This document shows, piece by piece, positions 37,015 through 46,540 of a stretch of 64,000 nt of DNA. The first letter of the stretch is position 1; every line of letters starts with the position of its first letter. This DNA is from Scytolyngbya sp. HA4215-MV1 (GTDB lineage Bacteria; Cyanobacteriota; Cyanobacteriia; Leptolyngbyales; Leptolyngbyaceae), in contig JAHHIA010000004.1 of assembly GCA_019359045.1 (NCBI GenBank), positions 62,001 through 126,000 on the forward strand, read 5' to 3'. The translations under genes were made by a program, and so were the position numbers. The notes under the pieces are model-generated. The model did not search any database. It worked only from the letters and a program-made list of their open reading frames with translations, and was not told the DNA's origin.

Positions 37015-39495
37015 TTAAGGCGAAAATGTCACCGAGAAAAACAAGCCCTCTTTAATCGACTGTCCATTGGAGTTGCTGGAATTGATCAGCGGGATACCCC
37101 AATCCAGTCGGGCACGAAAATTATCTCCCATCTTCCATTGAAGCCCCAGCCCAGTACTCATGAGGCGATTGGGGTCAGGTTGCTCGTCCCCCCGATTCCA
37201 TCCCTGACCAATATCGAAAAAGGGGACAATTTGCAACACTCCCTGCCACTTGGGAATCCGAAGCAAGGGTAGATAGAGTTCTGCGGAAGCGAACCAGCCA
37301 TTGTCTGAGAGTAATGTGCTCGTGCGATAACCCCGCACCGTATCAATCCCCCCCAGACTAAACTGCTCCACGGGCACTAATGGACGATTTGCCAATTGCA
37401 CCTGTCCTTTGATCGCGAGTAGTGTATCAGGTGCAAAAGACTGTACCCAAAATCCTCTGCCCTGCCAGGAAAAGAAACGGCTATCAGGCGGTTCATCCAG
37501 AATCGTGGCATTGAGCGCCCGCACCCCCAGACTAAATTCTGATTGCAGCGAGGTAACGTTCCGCTCACTGCGCTTAATCCATTCTTGCCCAAACCGCACT
37601 GCGGTCAAGCGGGTTATGCCGTTTGCATCTGATCCTCTGGATGGAAAGGGGATTGGCACCCCTCCATTGAAAGATTCGAGAAACGCCCCTTCGTTGCGGT
37701 AGTGAGTCCCGCGCAGGGTTAAAGCAATTTCCTCAGTCGAACTTTGTTTGATGGGTTGTCTGAGCGCCACTTCGTAGTTTTGCGATCGCGACTTAATGTC
37801 TAACGCCCGAAATGGTTCTTCAATCACTTCACCCCGATTGCGGCTGTAGTTGAAGCTCAGCGTGCCATTGCGGGCATTCAGGGGAATGACATAACCGAGA
37901 TCAAACCCTCGGCTGCCCTCGCTCCGATTAAACCCGACCTGCAATAGATCTCCCAACCCCAACAGATTGGCATGACTGAGGGAAACTTGTTGACGAAAAC
38001 GTCCTACACTGGGAGACCGCCCATTATCGATCGAGAAACTGGCGTGGAGTGGGGATGCCTGCTGCACTTCGACATTGAGCGTGCTGGTGCCCGTCGTCGT
38101 CCCAGGTGCCAGTTCAGTAGAAATGCTCCGAATTAGCGGATCTTGCTCCATCAGCTTCACCGCATCCACCAGTTGATCAATCTGTAAAGGGGCTCGAATT
38201 GCCCGGGCTAACCTTCGCCGCACATAGCCGCGAGACAGGGGACGGGCAAGCCAGAGAAATTTGGGGCGTTTAATTTTGACATTAATGGTGGCAATCCGAC
38301 CTTCAACAACGCGAATTTCTGGCACTGCCCCAGTCAGCACTTCCGAGGGAACATACGCACCTGAATTAATGTATCCCCGCTCCACGTAGAGTTTGGTAAT
38401 CGCTTCGCTGGCACGCACCAGATCGGCTGGCGTCAAGCGGCGGTTAAGCAAGGTAGGATCGCTCAAGGCGGGCGGGGGCGCTGCCTGGCTACTCGCATTG
38501 GCAAGAACGGTCTTTCTCACCAGTTCATTTAATTGACTGGGCGGAAACTGGGTGTTGCCTGTAATGCTCAGCCGCTCGACATAAACGCTGTTCTCTGGTG
38601 TCAGGGGTGGAGAGGTAGGGGCGATCGCCGTTTCTGGTGCAGCAGGAGTCACTGGGCTGACCGGGGCAACCCCCACTGACTGACCGGATGTTGTAGAACC
38701 GGATGTTGTAGAACTTGGCTCTCCCAGCGATGGAGCTGTGGTCGGAATGCCAGGAGCCGTCGGTCGAATTGCTGTCGAGGTTTCTGGTGGCGATGTTGCA
38801 GGAGCCGGTTGACCTGTCGTTATGGGAATCTCGATCGCAGCACCGGGGGGAGGAGCCGTAGCGATCGTCGCTGTATGATCTGGTTGACGCGGTCGTAAGA
38901 GAGACGCAATCACCGCCTGCACCGAGGCTGAACCGTTGACAGCCTGCTGGGCAGGTTTAGGTGCTAGAGACGGCAGCGCAGCCGTTGCTTCAGCCGATGC
39001 AGCAGCCGTTGCAGACGTGCTTGAGGAGGCTTGACCAGGGGCTGGGGCGATCGGCGGCGCACTTTGGAATCCATGGCTGACTAGCGGCAGGGCTGATTGG
39101 GATTGCTGCCTCAAACGAGCCTGACGAGCCGCATCAGGGGGCGAGAGGAGCAAGGGTGACGATGCCCCAGATGACGTAGTACTCGGTCGAATAAGCGGAA
39201 CCCGATCGCGCAGTGGCATCGGTTGAGCATTGCTGCTAGTGGCTTCTTCCGCGATCGGTGAGAGTGATTCATCCTCAGGATGCCAGATTGTTCGACCCAA
39301 AATCACCGCGCCTACTCCCAAGCCGCAGGCAACCACCACCACACCGACTGCTTTAAGCCGATCAGCCAGCGTTACCTGAGCAGGTAAAGGGGCAGCGTTT
39401 GGGGAGATAACGCTCCCTGCATCTTTTGCAGTTCCCATCCCCGCAGCGTGATCTGGGGCAACGGGTTGTTGGGCTACCTCAGTTGTTCTCATCAC
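37015..39495 (-). CDS. TpsB/ShlB-FhaC family outer-membrane protein with N-terminal anchor
   Basis: The 826-residue protein has a hydrophobic helix at about 48-70 and a Pro/Ala/Ser/Thr linker to about 300. POTRA domains follow (from VYVERLSITGNTQFPPSQ; second from RVVEGRIATINVKI), then a 16-strand-type beta-barrel from about 470 with GGIDTVRGYR (Val719 region, the VRGY tetrad) and a terminal Phe-containing strand (FFSVTFSP). TpsB proteins secrete TpsA partners across the outer membrane. No TpsA gene is adjacent. The late hydrophobic helix and long linker are unusual. The next gene upstream on the same strand is the pseudokinase fusion, 84 bp away. Confidence 0.88.
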   Translation of the reverse strand: MMRTTEVAQQPVAPDHAAGMGTAKDAGSVISPNAAPLPAQVTLADRLKAVGVVVVACGLGVGAVILGRTIWHPEDESLSPIAEEATSSNAQPMPLRDRVPLIRPSTTSSGASSPLLLSPPDAARQARLRQQSQSALPLVSHGFQSAPPIAPAPGQASSSTSATAAASAEATAALPSLAPKPAQQAVNGSASVQAVIASLLRPRQPDHTATIATAPPPGAAIEIPITTGQPAPATSPPETSTAIRPTAPGIPTTAPSLGEPSSTTSGSTTSGQSVGVAPVSPVTPAAPETAIAPTSPPLTPENSVYVERLSITGNTQFPPSQLNELVRKTVLANASSQAAPPPALSDPTLLNRRLTPADLVRASEAITKLYVERGYINSGAYVPSEVLTGAVPEIRVVEGRIATINVKIKRPKFLWLARPLSRGYVRRRLARAIRAPLQIDQLVDAVKLMEQDPLIRSISTELAPGTTTGTSTLNVEVQQASPLHASFSIDNGRSPSVGRFRQQVSLSHANLLGLGDLLQVGFNRSEGSRGFDLGYVIPLNARNGTLSFNYSRNRGEVIEEPFRALDIKSRSQNYEVALRQPIKQSSTEEIALTLRGTHYRNEGAFLESFNGGVPIPFPSRGSDANGITRLTAVRFGQEWIKRSERNVTSLQSEFSLGVRALNATILDEPPDSRFFSWQGRGFWVQSFAPDTLLAIKGQVQLANRPLVPVEQFSLGGIDTVRGYRTSTLLSDNGWFASAELYLPLLRIPKWQGVLQIVPFFDIGQGWNRGDEQPDPNRLMSTGLGLQWKMGDNFRARLDWGIPLINSSNSNGQSIKEGLFFSVTFSP

Positions 39496-39578
39496 AGCCT
39501 CCCCAAAATGAATCGATGCGCTTAACCACCCTCAAGGTCTAATGTAAGATTTGTATAAAGAAAAAACAATCTTTTTCC

Positions 39579-41732
39579 CTACCCGCCATTGGGTGGAGCA
39601 GCTGAAGCGGGTTTCGTCAAATTTTGGCTTAAGGGAACCAAACCTGCCGCTTGCAATAGACGCTGTCCTTCCACCGTTCGCATTAATTCAACAAACTTTT
39701 TACCCATTTCAGAACGACGATTATCCCGTGGGTAGACCACCATAATGGGATAACTCAGGGGATAGCTGCCCGTCTGAAAGCGTTGGGGTTCAGGACCATA
39801 AGCCCCCTTACGGTTACAAAGATCCGTTTCTGGATTCACCGCCTGACCATTGCTCAAAACCAGCGGTTGCACTGGGTTTGCACCGCTTCGGCTCAGCGCC
39901 AGCGGATAGACCGAGCATTGCCCCAGCGCCTCACTCAATGTCGTGATGCCAATGCTGCCTACTGAATTATCTTCAAAATCGCGAATAATCTGGCGAAATA
40001 GCGAGATGGCAGGAAGCCGACCGACGTTTGACAATCGTTGCACCTGATTGGACTTGAGCACGCGTTGTTCAAATAGCGCGATCGCCTCTGGATTTTTGGA
40101 AGCGTAGCGACGCACAGACAAGTCAGGTCCACCAATATCCTGCCAACGATCGATTTTGCCCTCGTACAGTTGTTGTACCTGTTGCAAGCTCAGTTTACCG
40201 TTGAGCGCAGCCGGTAGTCCCTCTTGGCGTTCGGCATAGCTAAACGAGACCACGGCAACTAATCCATCGTAGGCAATTTCCTGCGCCAGCAAGTCGGCAG
40301 GCAACTCCCCCATTAACGGTAGAACGGCAAAATCCACCTTGCCAGCGCGTACCTGCTGAAGGGCTTGATCGAGCGAATCTGCTGCCACAAATTGCAACTG
40401 AAGCTTGGGCTGACTTTGAACTAAAGCATCACTTAAACTTCTTCCCCGCCGCAACAAGTCGTGCTGTTGCAGCACAGTCCACCAGGTGCCGTCCTCGACT
40501 GCGGTATAGGTGTAAGTGCCAGCCGGAATCGCGCTCACTTCTGACAGGCAGCAGGTAGAGACTTGGGGAATCGGCGTCGATCGCGACTCGGTCGATCGCA
40601 AACGCGGCAATAATACTAACGCCGCCACCACCAATCCCATCAGTGACAAAGCCAGCAGAGGCGAAACACGACGAGTCGGTGCAGGTTGTACAGTTCCATC
40701 ATCCAATGCAGAAATTGCTGTAGGAGATCGGGGCGACAACCGCAATAACTCCTGGCGTGCCGCTTCTGCACTGCTAAATCTGCCCGCTCGTAGCGAATCA
40801 AGCAGGTTTTGAAAGAGAGGTTCAAGATTGACTACAGACTTCGCGTCCAGCCCTTTGAGCAGGGTTTCACCAATTTCCCCCACTGCTTGTAGATCTTTTT
40901 TCAGACTCTCTGACGTTACCAGACTCGATTTCCAGTCCTTCACCGTTGGGTCAAAACACTGCTCCCACAACCGCAAGTCACATAAGTAAACAAAGGGCTG
41001 AGATTGCTGCTCCGTCCATAAGATACTGTCCAGGCTCAAATTGCCATGAACTAAACCGTTCTGAATTGCTCCATTGGGGAAGCTAAACTTTTGCTTATGT
41101 AAGAAATCCAGCGTTTGCAAAATCTGGCTCAAAATCTCCCGGACTTGAGAGATCGATAGCGTCCCGACTCTTTGTAGATGCTGTCGCAGAGTGGCAGAAC
41201 GATCGCGTACATCAGTGACCAAAAAACAGCGCTGATGCGATTCAGTATCGGCGATCGCCTCGATCGGCTGAATCACCCGAAAATCCTGGATGCGCCCATC
41301 CGCCAGTTGCAATCCTGCTAGACGTTGAAACCGATTTTGCCGCTGGTAAGCTTCCGTTTTGGCAAAATCTGCCGCCAGCAACAAATACTCTTTGATGATG
41401 ACCGGGCGTTTGGAGGTAGTTTCGATCGCACTAAACAGATGCCCCCTTCCGCGCACACCTAGATAGGTGTCTGCTTTGTAGTAGCCAACCCGTCCCTGGA
41501 TCTCACCCCTTTCTAAGATGCCTAAAACGCTATCATCTGGCGGCGGCAAAACCGCTTCAGGCGCCTCCTCTGCCAACGCTTCCTGCCGTTGCGGAAATAG
41601 CTCCGGACGCAACGCTTCCAGGACGTCTTTCAGCCATGCGTAGCGACCCAGATAACTGAATAGGCTCAGCCGCGTCGGTAAGGGATACCGCCGAAGAAAG
41701 GTAAGCAGTAGGACTTCAGCAATCTTTTGCAT
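39579..41732 (-). CDS. Membrane pseudokinase fused to a phosphate-binding-like domain
   Basis: The 717-residue protein has three parts. Residues 75-340 are a Ser/Thr-kinase-like domain with VIIKEYLLL (Lys near 114) but HGNLSLDSIL in place of HRDLKPENIL and CDLRLW in place of DFG. A single membrane helix lies at about 354-377. Residues 400-700 form a PstS-like periplasmic binding domain (DFAVLPLMGELPADLLAQEIAYDGLVAVV, IGITTLSEAL, YPLSYPIMVVY). The substituted catalytic Asp and Asn indicate a pseudokinase. A sensor that links an external ligand to cytoplasmic signalling is the likely role. Its stop is 84 bp before tpsB on the same strand. Confidence 0.82.
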   Translation of the reverse strand: MQKIAEVLLLTFLRRYPLPTRLSLFSYLGRYAWLKDVLEALRPELFPQRQEALAEEAPEAVLPPPDDSVLGILERGEIQGRVGYYKADTYLGVRGRGHLFSAIETTSKRPVIIKEYLLLAADFAKTEAYQRQNRFQRLAGLQLADGRIQDFRVIQPIEAIADTESHQRCFLVTDVRDRSATLRQHLQRVGTLSISQVREILSQILQTLDFLHKQKFSFPNGAIQNGLVHGNLSLDSILWTEQQSQPFVYLCDLRLWEQCFDPTVKDWKSSLVTSESLKKDLQAVGEIGETLLKGLDAKSVVNLEPLFQNLLDSLRAGRFSSAEAARQELLRLSPRSPTAISALDDGTVQPAPTRRVSPLLALSLMGLVVAALVLLPRLRSTESRSTPIPQVSTCCLSEVSAIPAGTYTYTAVEDGTWWTVLQQHDLLRRGRSLSDALVQSQPKLQLQFVAADSLDQALQQVRAGKVDFAVLPLMGELPADLLAQEIAYDGLVAVVSFSYAERQEGLPAALNGKLSLQQVQQLYEGKIDRWQDIGGPDLSVRRYASKNPEAIALFEQRVLKSNQVQRLSNVGRLPAISLFRQIIRDFEDNSVGSIGITTLSEALGQCSVYPLALSRSGANPVQPLVLSNGQAVNPETDLCNRKGAYGPEPQRFQTGSYPLSYPIMVVYPRDNRRSEMGKKFVELMRTVEGQRLLQAAGLVPLSQNLTKPASAAPPNGG

Positions 41733-41901
41733 AACATTGGGGGCGATCGCTCAGCCATCATAGGGCGATCGTCTAGTTCCTGATACTTGACGGAAGTTAG
41801 TACTTATTTCATGCAAAAACTTGTTATCCTGCCGTTGAAACCTGGTCGTTTACCGGGAGTCGTTGAAGTCTGTGCGTTCACGATTTAGGAGCACTTCACC
41901 C

Positions 41902-42111
41902 ATGGCAAAAGAAGTTGTCGCCCAACTATTTCGCGCTGTCCAAGCTGATTCAACTCTGCGCGAACGCCTCAACCAGGCAGCAACGATCGAACAATTTGTC
42001 GAGATGGCAAAAACCTATGGCTATGAGTTTACGATCGAAGAATGGCAGTCTATGACCGGGTTCAGAGTAGAAGAACTCGAAAGCCAATTATCTGAAATTC
42101 CAGGGCTATAA
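41902..42111 (+). CDS. Nif11-like leader-peptide family protein
   Basis: The 69-residue product starts MAKEVVAQLFRAVQADSTLR and has the Nif11/N11P pattern: two helices, then FVEMAKTYGYEFTIEEWQSM and an acidic end. A TTAGGAGCA ribosome site precedes the ATG at 41902. Nif11-type sequences serve as leaders of RiPP precursors in cyanobacteria and also occur as orphan proteins. There is no double-Gly cleavage site or Cys/Ser/Thr-rich core at the C terminus (it ends SEIPGL), and no modifying enzyme nearby, so an orphan role is more likely. Confidence 0.82.
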   Translation: MAKEVVAQLFRAVQADSTLRERLNQAATIEQFVEMAKTYGYEFTIEEWQSMTGFRVEELESQLSEIPGL

Positions 42112-42134
42112 AATTTTGCCCAACAGTGACATTC

Positions 42135-43799
42135 TTACTCCTTGCCATACCGCCCAGCTTCAATCTGGCGTACCACTGTCAATGCCGAATAGCTAACCCC
42201 TGCCGTACCCTCACCGGGATGGGTCGAATCTCCCACTAACCAGAGATGCCGAATCGGCGTGCGGTTGGCAAATCCAAAGGGACCAAAGGTCGAAAGGCGT
42301 TGCCCAATGCCTCCGACCATGCCTTGATCTCGTCCCGTATATCGGGCAAACGTGCGAGGTGTTGCCGCTGTTTGATACAAAATCGTGCCATCCAGATCAA
42401 AGAACTGCCCCAACCTTGCGATCGCCGTTTCCATATACTGCTGCTTCAACTGCTGATAACAATCCGCTCCTCTATCTCCTTCTCGCCGCGTCTCCCCCGC
42501 TTCCCCGCTTCCCCGCTCCCTATCTCCCTGCCACCAGATGCCCGGATCAGTAAATGACGACGCAATAATCGTCGCCTGACCCATAGGTGCCCGTCCATCA
42601 CCTGCATGACTGATTGAAACAAACAGCGAATTGTTTTCGGCGATCGGTCCGTTGTAGTCGTACAAAAATTGCAAATGCGGCGGACACCCTGCCGGAATTG
42701 CCCGCTGTTCAACTCCCAGATACACCACAAATGCACTGGAGCCAGGAGGCAGTTTCTCAACCCGATGACGATACCCTACCATCGGAATTTGAAATTTGGA
42801 TTTTAGAGCTTGAATTTTAGTTTTTGGGTTTTGGTGGATTGCTGCTCCTGACTCCTGACTCCTGACTCCCCGCTCCTGACTCCCCTCTAAGAGTTTGACC
42901 AAATTCTGCACGGTCACATTCGCAATCACCTGATCAGCAGGCTCTGTCCAGGTTTCGTTGGTTTTCTGGTTACGAATCACGACACCTGTCGCTTGCCCTG
43001 CTTGTGTATGAATGTGCTCAACCGTGTGGCGCATCAGCAACTTGCCGCCATCACGCTCAAAGGCAGCCACCAAGCGATCGCTCAACACCTGCATACTGCC
43101 CTGAAGATGAAACAGTCCGTGAGGAGTTTGAGAAACACTAAGGGCAGTGGCGGCATAGAGCAACGCGGTTTCTTCTGCCTCGACTTGAGAATAAAGCTTG
43201 AGTTGCAAATCCAGAAAAGTTTTTAAGCGGCGGTCGTGTGCCAAACCCAGTGATCGTAGTGCTCTGCCCACCGTAGAAAACGTATGGGGTAAGGTTCGCA
43301 AAGTTCCAGGACGCAGCGCTTTCACCAGTTGCCATAAGTCCCAGCCATTGCGAGGCGGCAACACTGGATCGCGCAACTGAAACGCCCAACTGGCTTGAAA
43401 TAGCTCTGCCAGCAATTGCCAGAAAGGTTCACTGCCCGGAAATTGCCGTTGTCGCTCTGCTTGCCAACGATGCCGATCTCGCCAGACATGAATCGGTTCT
43501 GTTTCTTCAGGCAAATACACTGCACACGCGGGATCACAAGGCACAGCAGGCGGTAGTTCGAGTCCGAGTTCAGAGAAAATGCGATGGTGAATGCCACCCG
43601 GCTCCAATCCCGCAACCTGCGTTGCTCCAACATCAAACGTGAATCCTTGTCGTTTGAAAGTGGAAGCGCACCCTCCCGGCACTAGGGCTTGATCGAACAA
43701 CAGGACTAAATGTCCGCGATGAGCGAGCAAAGCCGCCGCTGTTAGCCCACCAATGCCAGCTCCGATAACAATGATTCGTTGCGAGGTTTGACGACTCAT
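42135..43799 (-). CDS. crtD: C-3',4' desaturase CrtD-type carotenoid enzyme
   Basis: The 554-residue FAD protein begins with a dinucleotide-binding motif (VIGAGIGGLTAAALLAHRG), followed by PGGCASTFKRQGFTFDVGA and QVAGLEPGGIHHRIF. It ends WLVGDSTHPGEGTAGVSYSAL, as in phytoene-desaturase-like enzymes and specifically cyanobacterial CrtD, which acts in myxoxanthophyll synthesis. Two inserts, at about 302-336 (GSQERGVRSQESG part) and 422-445 (RERGSGEAGETRREG part), are translations of G/A-rich minisatellites found elsewhere in spacers. The ATG at 43799 is preferred over a TTG at 43808. CrtO and related desaturases are alternatives. Confidence 0.8.
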   Translation of the reverse strand: MSRQTSQRIIVIGAGIGGLTAAALLAHRGHLVLLFDQALVPGGCASTFKRQGFTFDVGATQVAGLEPGGIHHRIFSELGLELPPAVPCDPACAVYLPEETEPIHVWRDRHRWQAERQRQFPGSEPFWQLLAELFQASWAFQLRDPVLPPRNGWDLWQLVKALRPGTLRTLPHTFSTVGRALRSLGLAHDRRLKTFLDLQLKLYSQVEAEETALLYAATALSVSQTPHGLFHLQGSMQVLSDRLVAAFERDGGKLLMRHTVEHIHTQAGQATGVVIRNQKTNETWTEPADQVIANVTVQNLVKLLEGSQERGVRSQESGAAIHQNPKTKIQALKSKFQIPMVGYRHRVEKLPPGSSAFVVYLGVEQRAIPAGCPPHLQFLYDYNGPIAENNSLFVSISHAGDGRAPMGQATIIASSFTDPGIWWQGDRERGSGEAGETRREGDRGADCYQQLKQQYMETAIARLGQFFDLDGTILYQTAATPRTFARYTGRDQGMVGGIGQRLSTFGPFGFANRTPIRHLWLVGDSTHPGEGTAGVSYSALTVVRQIEAGRYGKE

Positions 43800-43992
43800 C
43801 CGGCTCAAGAGGCGTTTACATTTTGTAATACACTTCTTATTGTGGCGTTTTTTGTCGCTTTAGATATCTCGAAACCTACAAAATTCAAGGACATCCAAAC
43901 CGTAAAATCTTGCAGACTGTAAATTCAAAATTCAAAATCGTTCGGCTGAGCGCTCACGCCGAAGTCCAAAATCCAAAATCCTCGCTTTTCCC

Positions 43993-44508
43993 ATGACCTC
44001 TCCTCTCATTGGCATCATTATGGGCAGTGACTCAGATTTGCCTACCATGCAAGCTGCGATCGCTGTCTGTGAAGAATTTAACCTCCCTTGTGAAGTGGCG
44101 ATCGTCTCGGCTCACCGCACCCCCGATCGCATGGTGGACTATGCCAAACAAGCCCATTTACGCGGTATCAAAGTGATCATTGCCGGAGCGGGTGGAGCCG
44201 CCCATTTGCCAGGTATGGTGGCAGCCCTGACCCCCTTGCCTGTGATCGGGGTGCCCGTTGCCAGTCGCCATCTTCAAGGTGTGGATTCGCTTTACTCGAT
44301 CGTCCAGATGCCTGCGGGAATTCCTGTTGCCACGGTAGCGATCGGTAACGCCAAAAATGCTGGACTCCTCGCTGTTCAGATCCTGGCAAGCCATGATCCG
44401 CTGCTTTTAGAGCAAGTCCAGCAATATCGCCAAAACCTGCAAGCCTCGGTGATGGAGAAACAGGCAAAGCTGGATGAGGTGGGTTATCGGCAGTATTTGC
44501 AAGGGTAG
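43993..44508 (+). CDS. purE: N5-carboxyaminoimidazole ribonucleotide mutase
   Basis: The 171-residue PurE has [16 protein letters not shown] at the N terminus and [10 protein letters not shown] and [15 protein letters not shown] motifs. It moves the carboxylate of N5-CAIR to the C4 position in purine synthesis. It is monocistronic, and its partner purK is not in the window. It converges with the carbohydrate kinase gene; a shared long hairpin lies between the stops. Confidence 0.96.
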   Translation: MTSPLIGIIMGSDSDLPTMQAAIAVCEEFNLPCEVAIVSAHRTPDRMVDYAKQAHLRGIKVIIAGAGGAAHLPGMVAALTPLPVIGVPVASRHLQGVDSLYSIVQMPAGIPVATVAIGNAKNAGLLAVQILASHDPLLLEQVQQYRQNLQASVMEKQAKLDEVGYRQYLQG

Positions 44509-44509
44509 A

Positions 44510-44573
44510 GGAAGTAAAGAGGTAGAGGGGGAAAGAGATCCTGACCTCTTTCCCCCTCTACCTCTTTACTTCC
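44510..44573. terminator. Bidirectional terminator between purE and the kinase gene
   Basis: Perfect 28-bp arms (44510-44537 and 44546-44573) with an 8-nt loop. One arm is purine-only apart from T, the other its complement, ending in TTTACTTCC. It overlaps the last codons of the minus-strand kinase gene. Confidence 0.85.
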
Positions 44574-45847
44574 CCACCGCCCCATCCGCCACGCGCCAAC
44601 AATGCCGCGCCGTATGCCGCTTCCATCTGAGGCGATCGCAAAACGGGAACTTGCAGATGACGGGCACGAATGGTTGTCCAGGCAGAATTGGCTGCGCCGC
44701 CGCCAGCCGTATAGACCTGAGTCAGAGCATCGGCACCCAATGCTTGTAAGCGCTGATAACCCAGGGCTTCAATGCGCGCGATGCCTTCTAGTAAGCCATG
44801 CAGAAACTCGACCGGATTCTGGGGATGCGGTTCCAGACAGGGCGGCAAATTAGGGTCGTTAAGGGGAAATCGTTCTCCTGGCTGCAAGAGTGGGTAATAG
44901 CGTAAGGGACTTTCTTGATCAGACTGAATCTGGGCACTCAGCACAGCCAATTTATCTGGGCTAAAGAACTGCTGGAGCACAGCACCCCCCGTATTGGAGG
45001 CCCCGCCCACCAACCACAAATTGCCTAACCGATGACTGTAAATTCCCGATCGTTCCTCTTCGATTCGTGTTCGGCTTAGCAGTTTCAAGACCAGGGTTGA
45101 CCCCAAAGAAGTCACGGCTTCACCGGGCAAGGTTGCACCACTGGCAAGAAAGGCGGCAATGCTATCTGTGGTTCCAGTCTTGATTTGACAATTCGCAGGG
45201 AGACCCAAACGATCGGCGACTTCTGACTTTACGATCGCGACCGATGTACCGGGAGCTAATACTTTGGGCAAAAGATGAAAGAAGGACAGCGATCGCAACC
45301 ACGCTGGGTATCCCAATCGCTCCACGTCATACCCCACTTTCAAACTGTTGTGATAATCGCTAATGCCCAATTTGCCATGCAGCAAAAATGCCAGCCAGTC
45401 AGCCTGGTGCAAAAAGTAGGCAGCGTTGTGGAAATAGCTTTGCTGACTGAACCACAGCAACTTAGCCAGACTGGAAGTGGCACTCAACACGATATGTTCC
45501 GGGGGCGCGATCGCCCGTATCTGATCCATGACCACGATTCCCCGACCATCGTTGTATAGCAGGGGGTGTTCCAATGGGGTTCCTGTTGCATCACACAACA
45601 ACACAGTTGACGAAGTGCCATCCAGCGCGATCGCTTGGATCTGGCGTCGTTGTTGTGACGGAATTTGCTCAATTAGCGCAAAGAGCGTCTGTTGCCAGTC
45701 TGTTGCCAGATTTTGCACTGGTGAAGATGTAAACCGATGACTGACTTGAGCATGAAGGCTACCAGCCGTGTCGATCGCCATCGCTCGTGCACCCGAAGTG
45801 CCAAAATCGATTCCTAGATAAAGTGGGTTTGCATGATCTATCCACAT
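44558..45847 (-). CDS. FGGY-family carbohydrate kinase (probable D-ribulose kinase)
   Basis: The 429-residue protein has the FGGY ATP-phosphate motif YLGIDFGTSGARAMAID, a short substrate region LDGTSSTVLLCD and late GGASNTGGAV and VYTAGGGAANSAW motifs. The length (about 430, shorter than the usual 500) and DFGTSGAR match the cyanobacterial/plant group represented by SePSK of Synechococcus, described as a D-ribulose kinase. Its role would be to phosphorylate ribulose and feed it to the Calvin or pentose phosphate pathway. The final residues (GWGGGEVKR) are encoded within the terminator hairpin. Confidence 0.83.
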   Translation of the reverse strand: MWIDHANPLYLGIDFGTSGARAMAIDTAGSLHAQVSHRFTSSPVQNLATDWQQTLFALIEQIPSQQRRQIQAIALDGTSSTVLLCDATGTPLEHPLLYNDGRGIVVMDQIRAIAPPEHIVLSATSSLAKLLWFSQQSYFHNAAYFLHQADWLAFLLHGKLGISDYHNSLKVGYDVERLGYPAWLRSLSFFHLLPKVLAPGTSVAIVKSEVADRLGLPANCQIKTGTTDSIAAFLASGATLPGEAVTSLGSTLVLKLLSRTRIEEERSGIYSHRLGNLWLVGGASNTGGAVLQQFFSPDKLAVLSAQIQSDQESPLRYYPLLQPGERFPLNDPNLPPCLEPHPQNPVEFLHGLLEGIARIEALGYQRLQALGADALTQVYTAGGGAANSAWTTIRARHLQVPVLRSPQMEAAYGAALLARGGWGGGEVKR

Positions 45848-46180
45848 AAAAGGTTTAGCAGTTTGCTCCGGAACCCAGACTTAACCTATAGCAGTTTTCA
45901 CCTGAGTAAAGTACAGAGCTAGGAAGTACAGCGGGGTGTAAAGCACTCTCACTGTACTTCCCACCCTTAAAAAGGGCTAGGTAGCCAGAAAAGGGTGTTC
46001 CACCACTGCGGAAAATGAAGAATTGCAAACTCTATCAAATCTAGGATGATCTATCTTTCCAGTTTCACTAAAATTAATCTCTTAAAACGTAAGTTTGGAA
46101 ACAATCATCCTGATTAAAGCCGGCGTACGATCTTTTTACCTTACCCATGGCTTAAGAACTGCGATTTGGAGTTTTGAGAT
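45848..46180. other. 333-bp spacer
   Basis: A 10-bp inverted repeat (GGAAGTACAG near 45926 and its complement near 45952) surrounds AT-neutral DNA. No gene is seen. Confidence 0.4.
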
Positions 46181-46540
46181 ATGCACTACATCTTTGAAAT
46201 TTTAGGAGTATCTCCCATTCTTCATTTCTTCCATCATCAACAAGAAACTTTACAAAAAAAAGCTGAAAGCAACATTCAGTATCTGGGGACTTATCAATGC
46301 ACCCTAGATGCCTTGATTGAATCGGTAGAAGCCCTCCCTGCCAAACAAGATTGGCAGCTCGATCACGCAATTGATACGGTCATTGCATTCTGGCTCAACA
46401 ATTCCGATCGTGTTCAACATTGGAAATATCGTTTGGCGGATGCTGGACGAGAAAGCGTATTAGTTTCCAGACTGGCCGATCTTCATTCCTTGCAGGTAGA
46501 GTTTGAAGGACTATTCAACGATCATTCGGCAGGCAGTTAG
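46181..46540 (+). CDS. Hypothetical protein, helical
   Basis: This 119-residue predicted protein begins MHYIFEILGVSPILHFFHHQ. The remainder looks alpha-helical with LDALIESVEALPAKQDW and HAIDTVIAFWLNNSDRV. I recognise no family. Codon use is normal and the frame is open to a TAG stop. It is isolated, with large spacers on both sides. Confidence 0.55.
   Translation: MHYIFEILGVSPILHFFHHQQETLQKKAESNIQYLGTYQCTLDALIESVEALPAKQDWQLDHAIDTVIAFWLNNSDRVQHWKYRLADAGRESVLVSRLADLHSLQVEFEGLFNDHSAGS

Noticed and set aside
44510-44573. Mobile-element inverted repeat between purE and the kinase gene
   Set aside because: Position between convergent stops fits a bidirectional terminator better than an insertion sequence, and no transposase or target duplication is visible.
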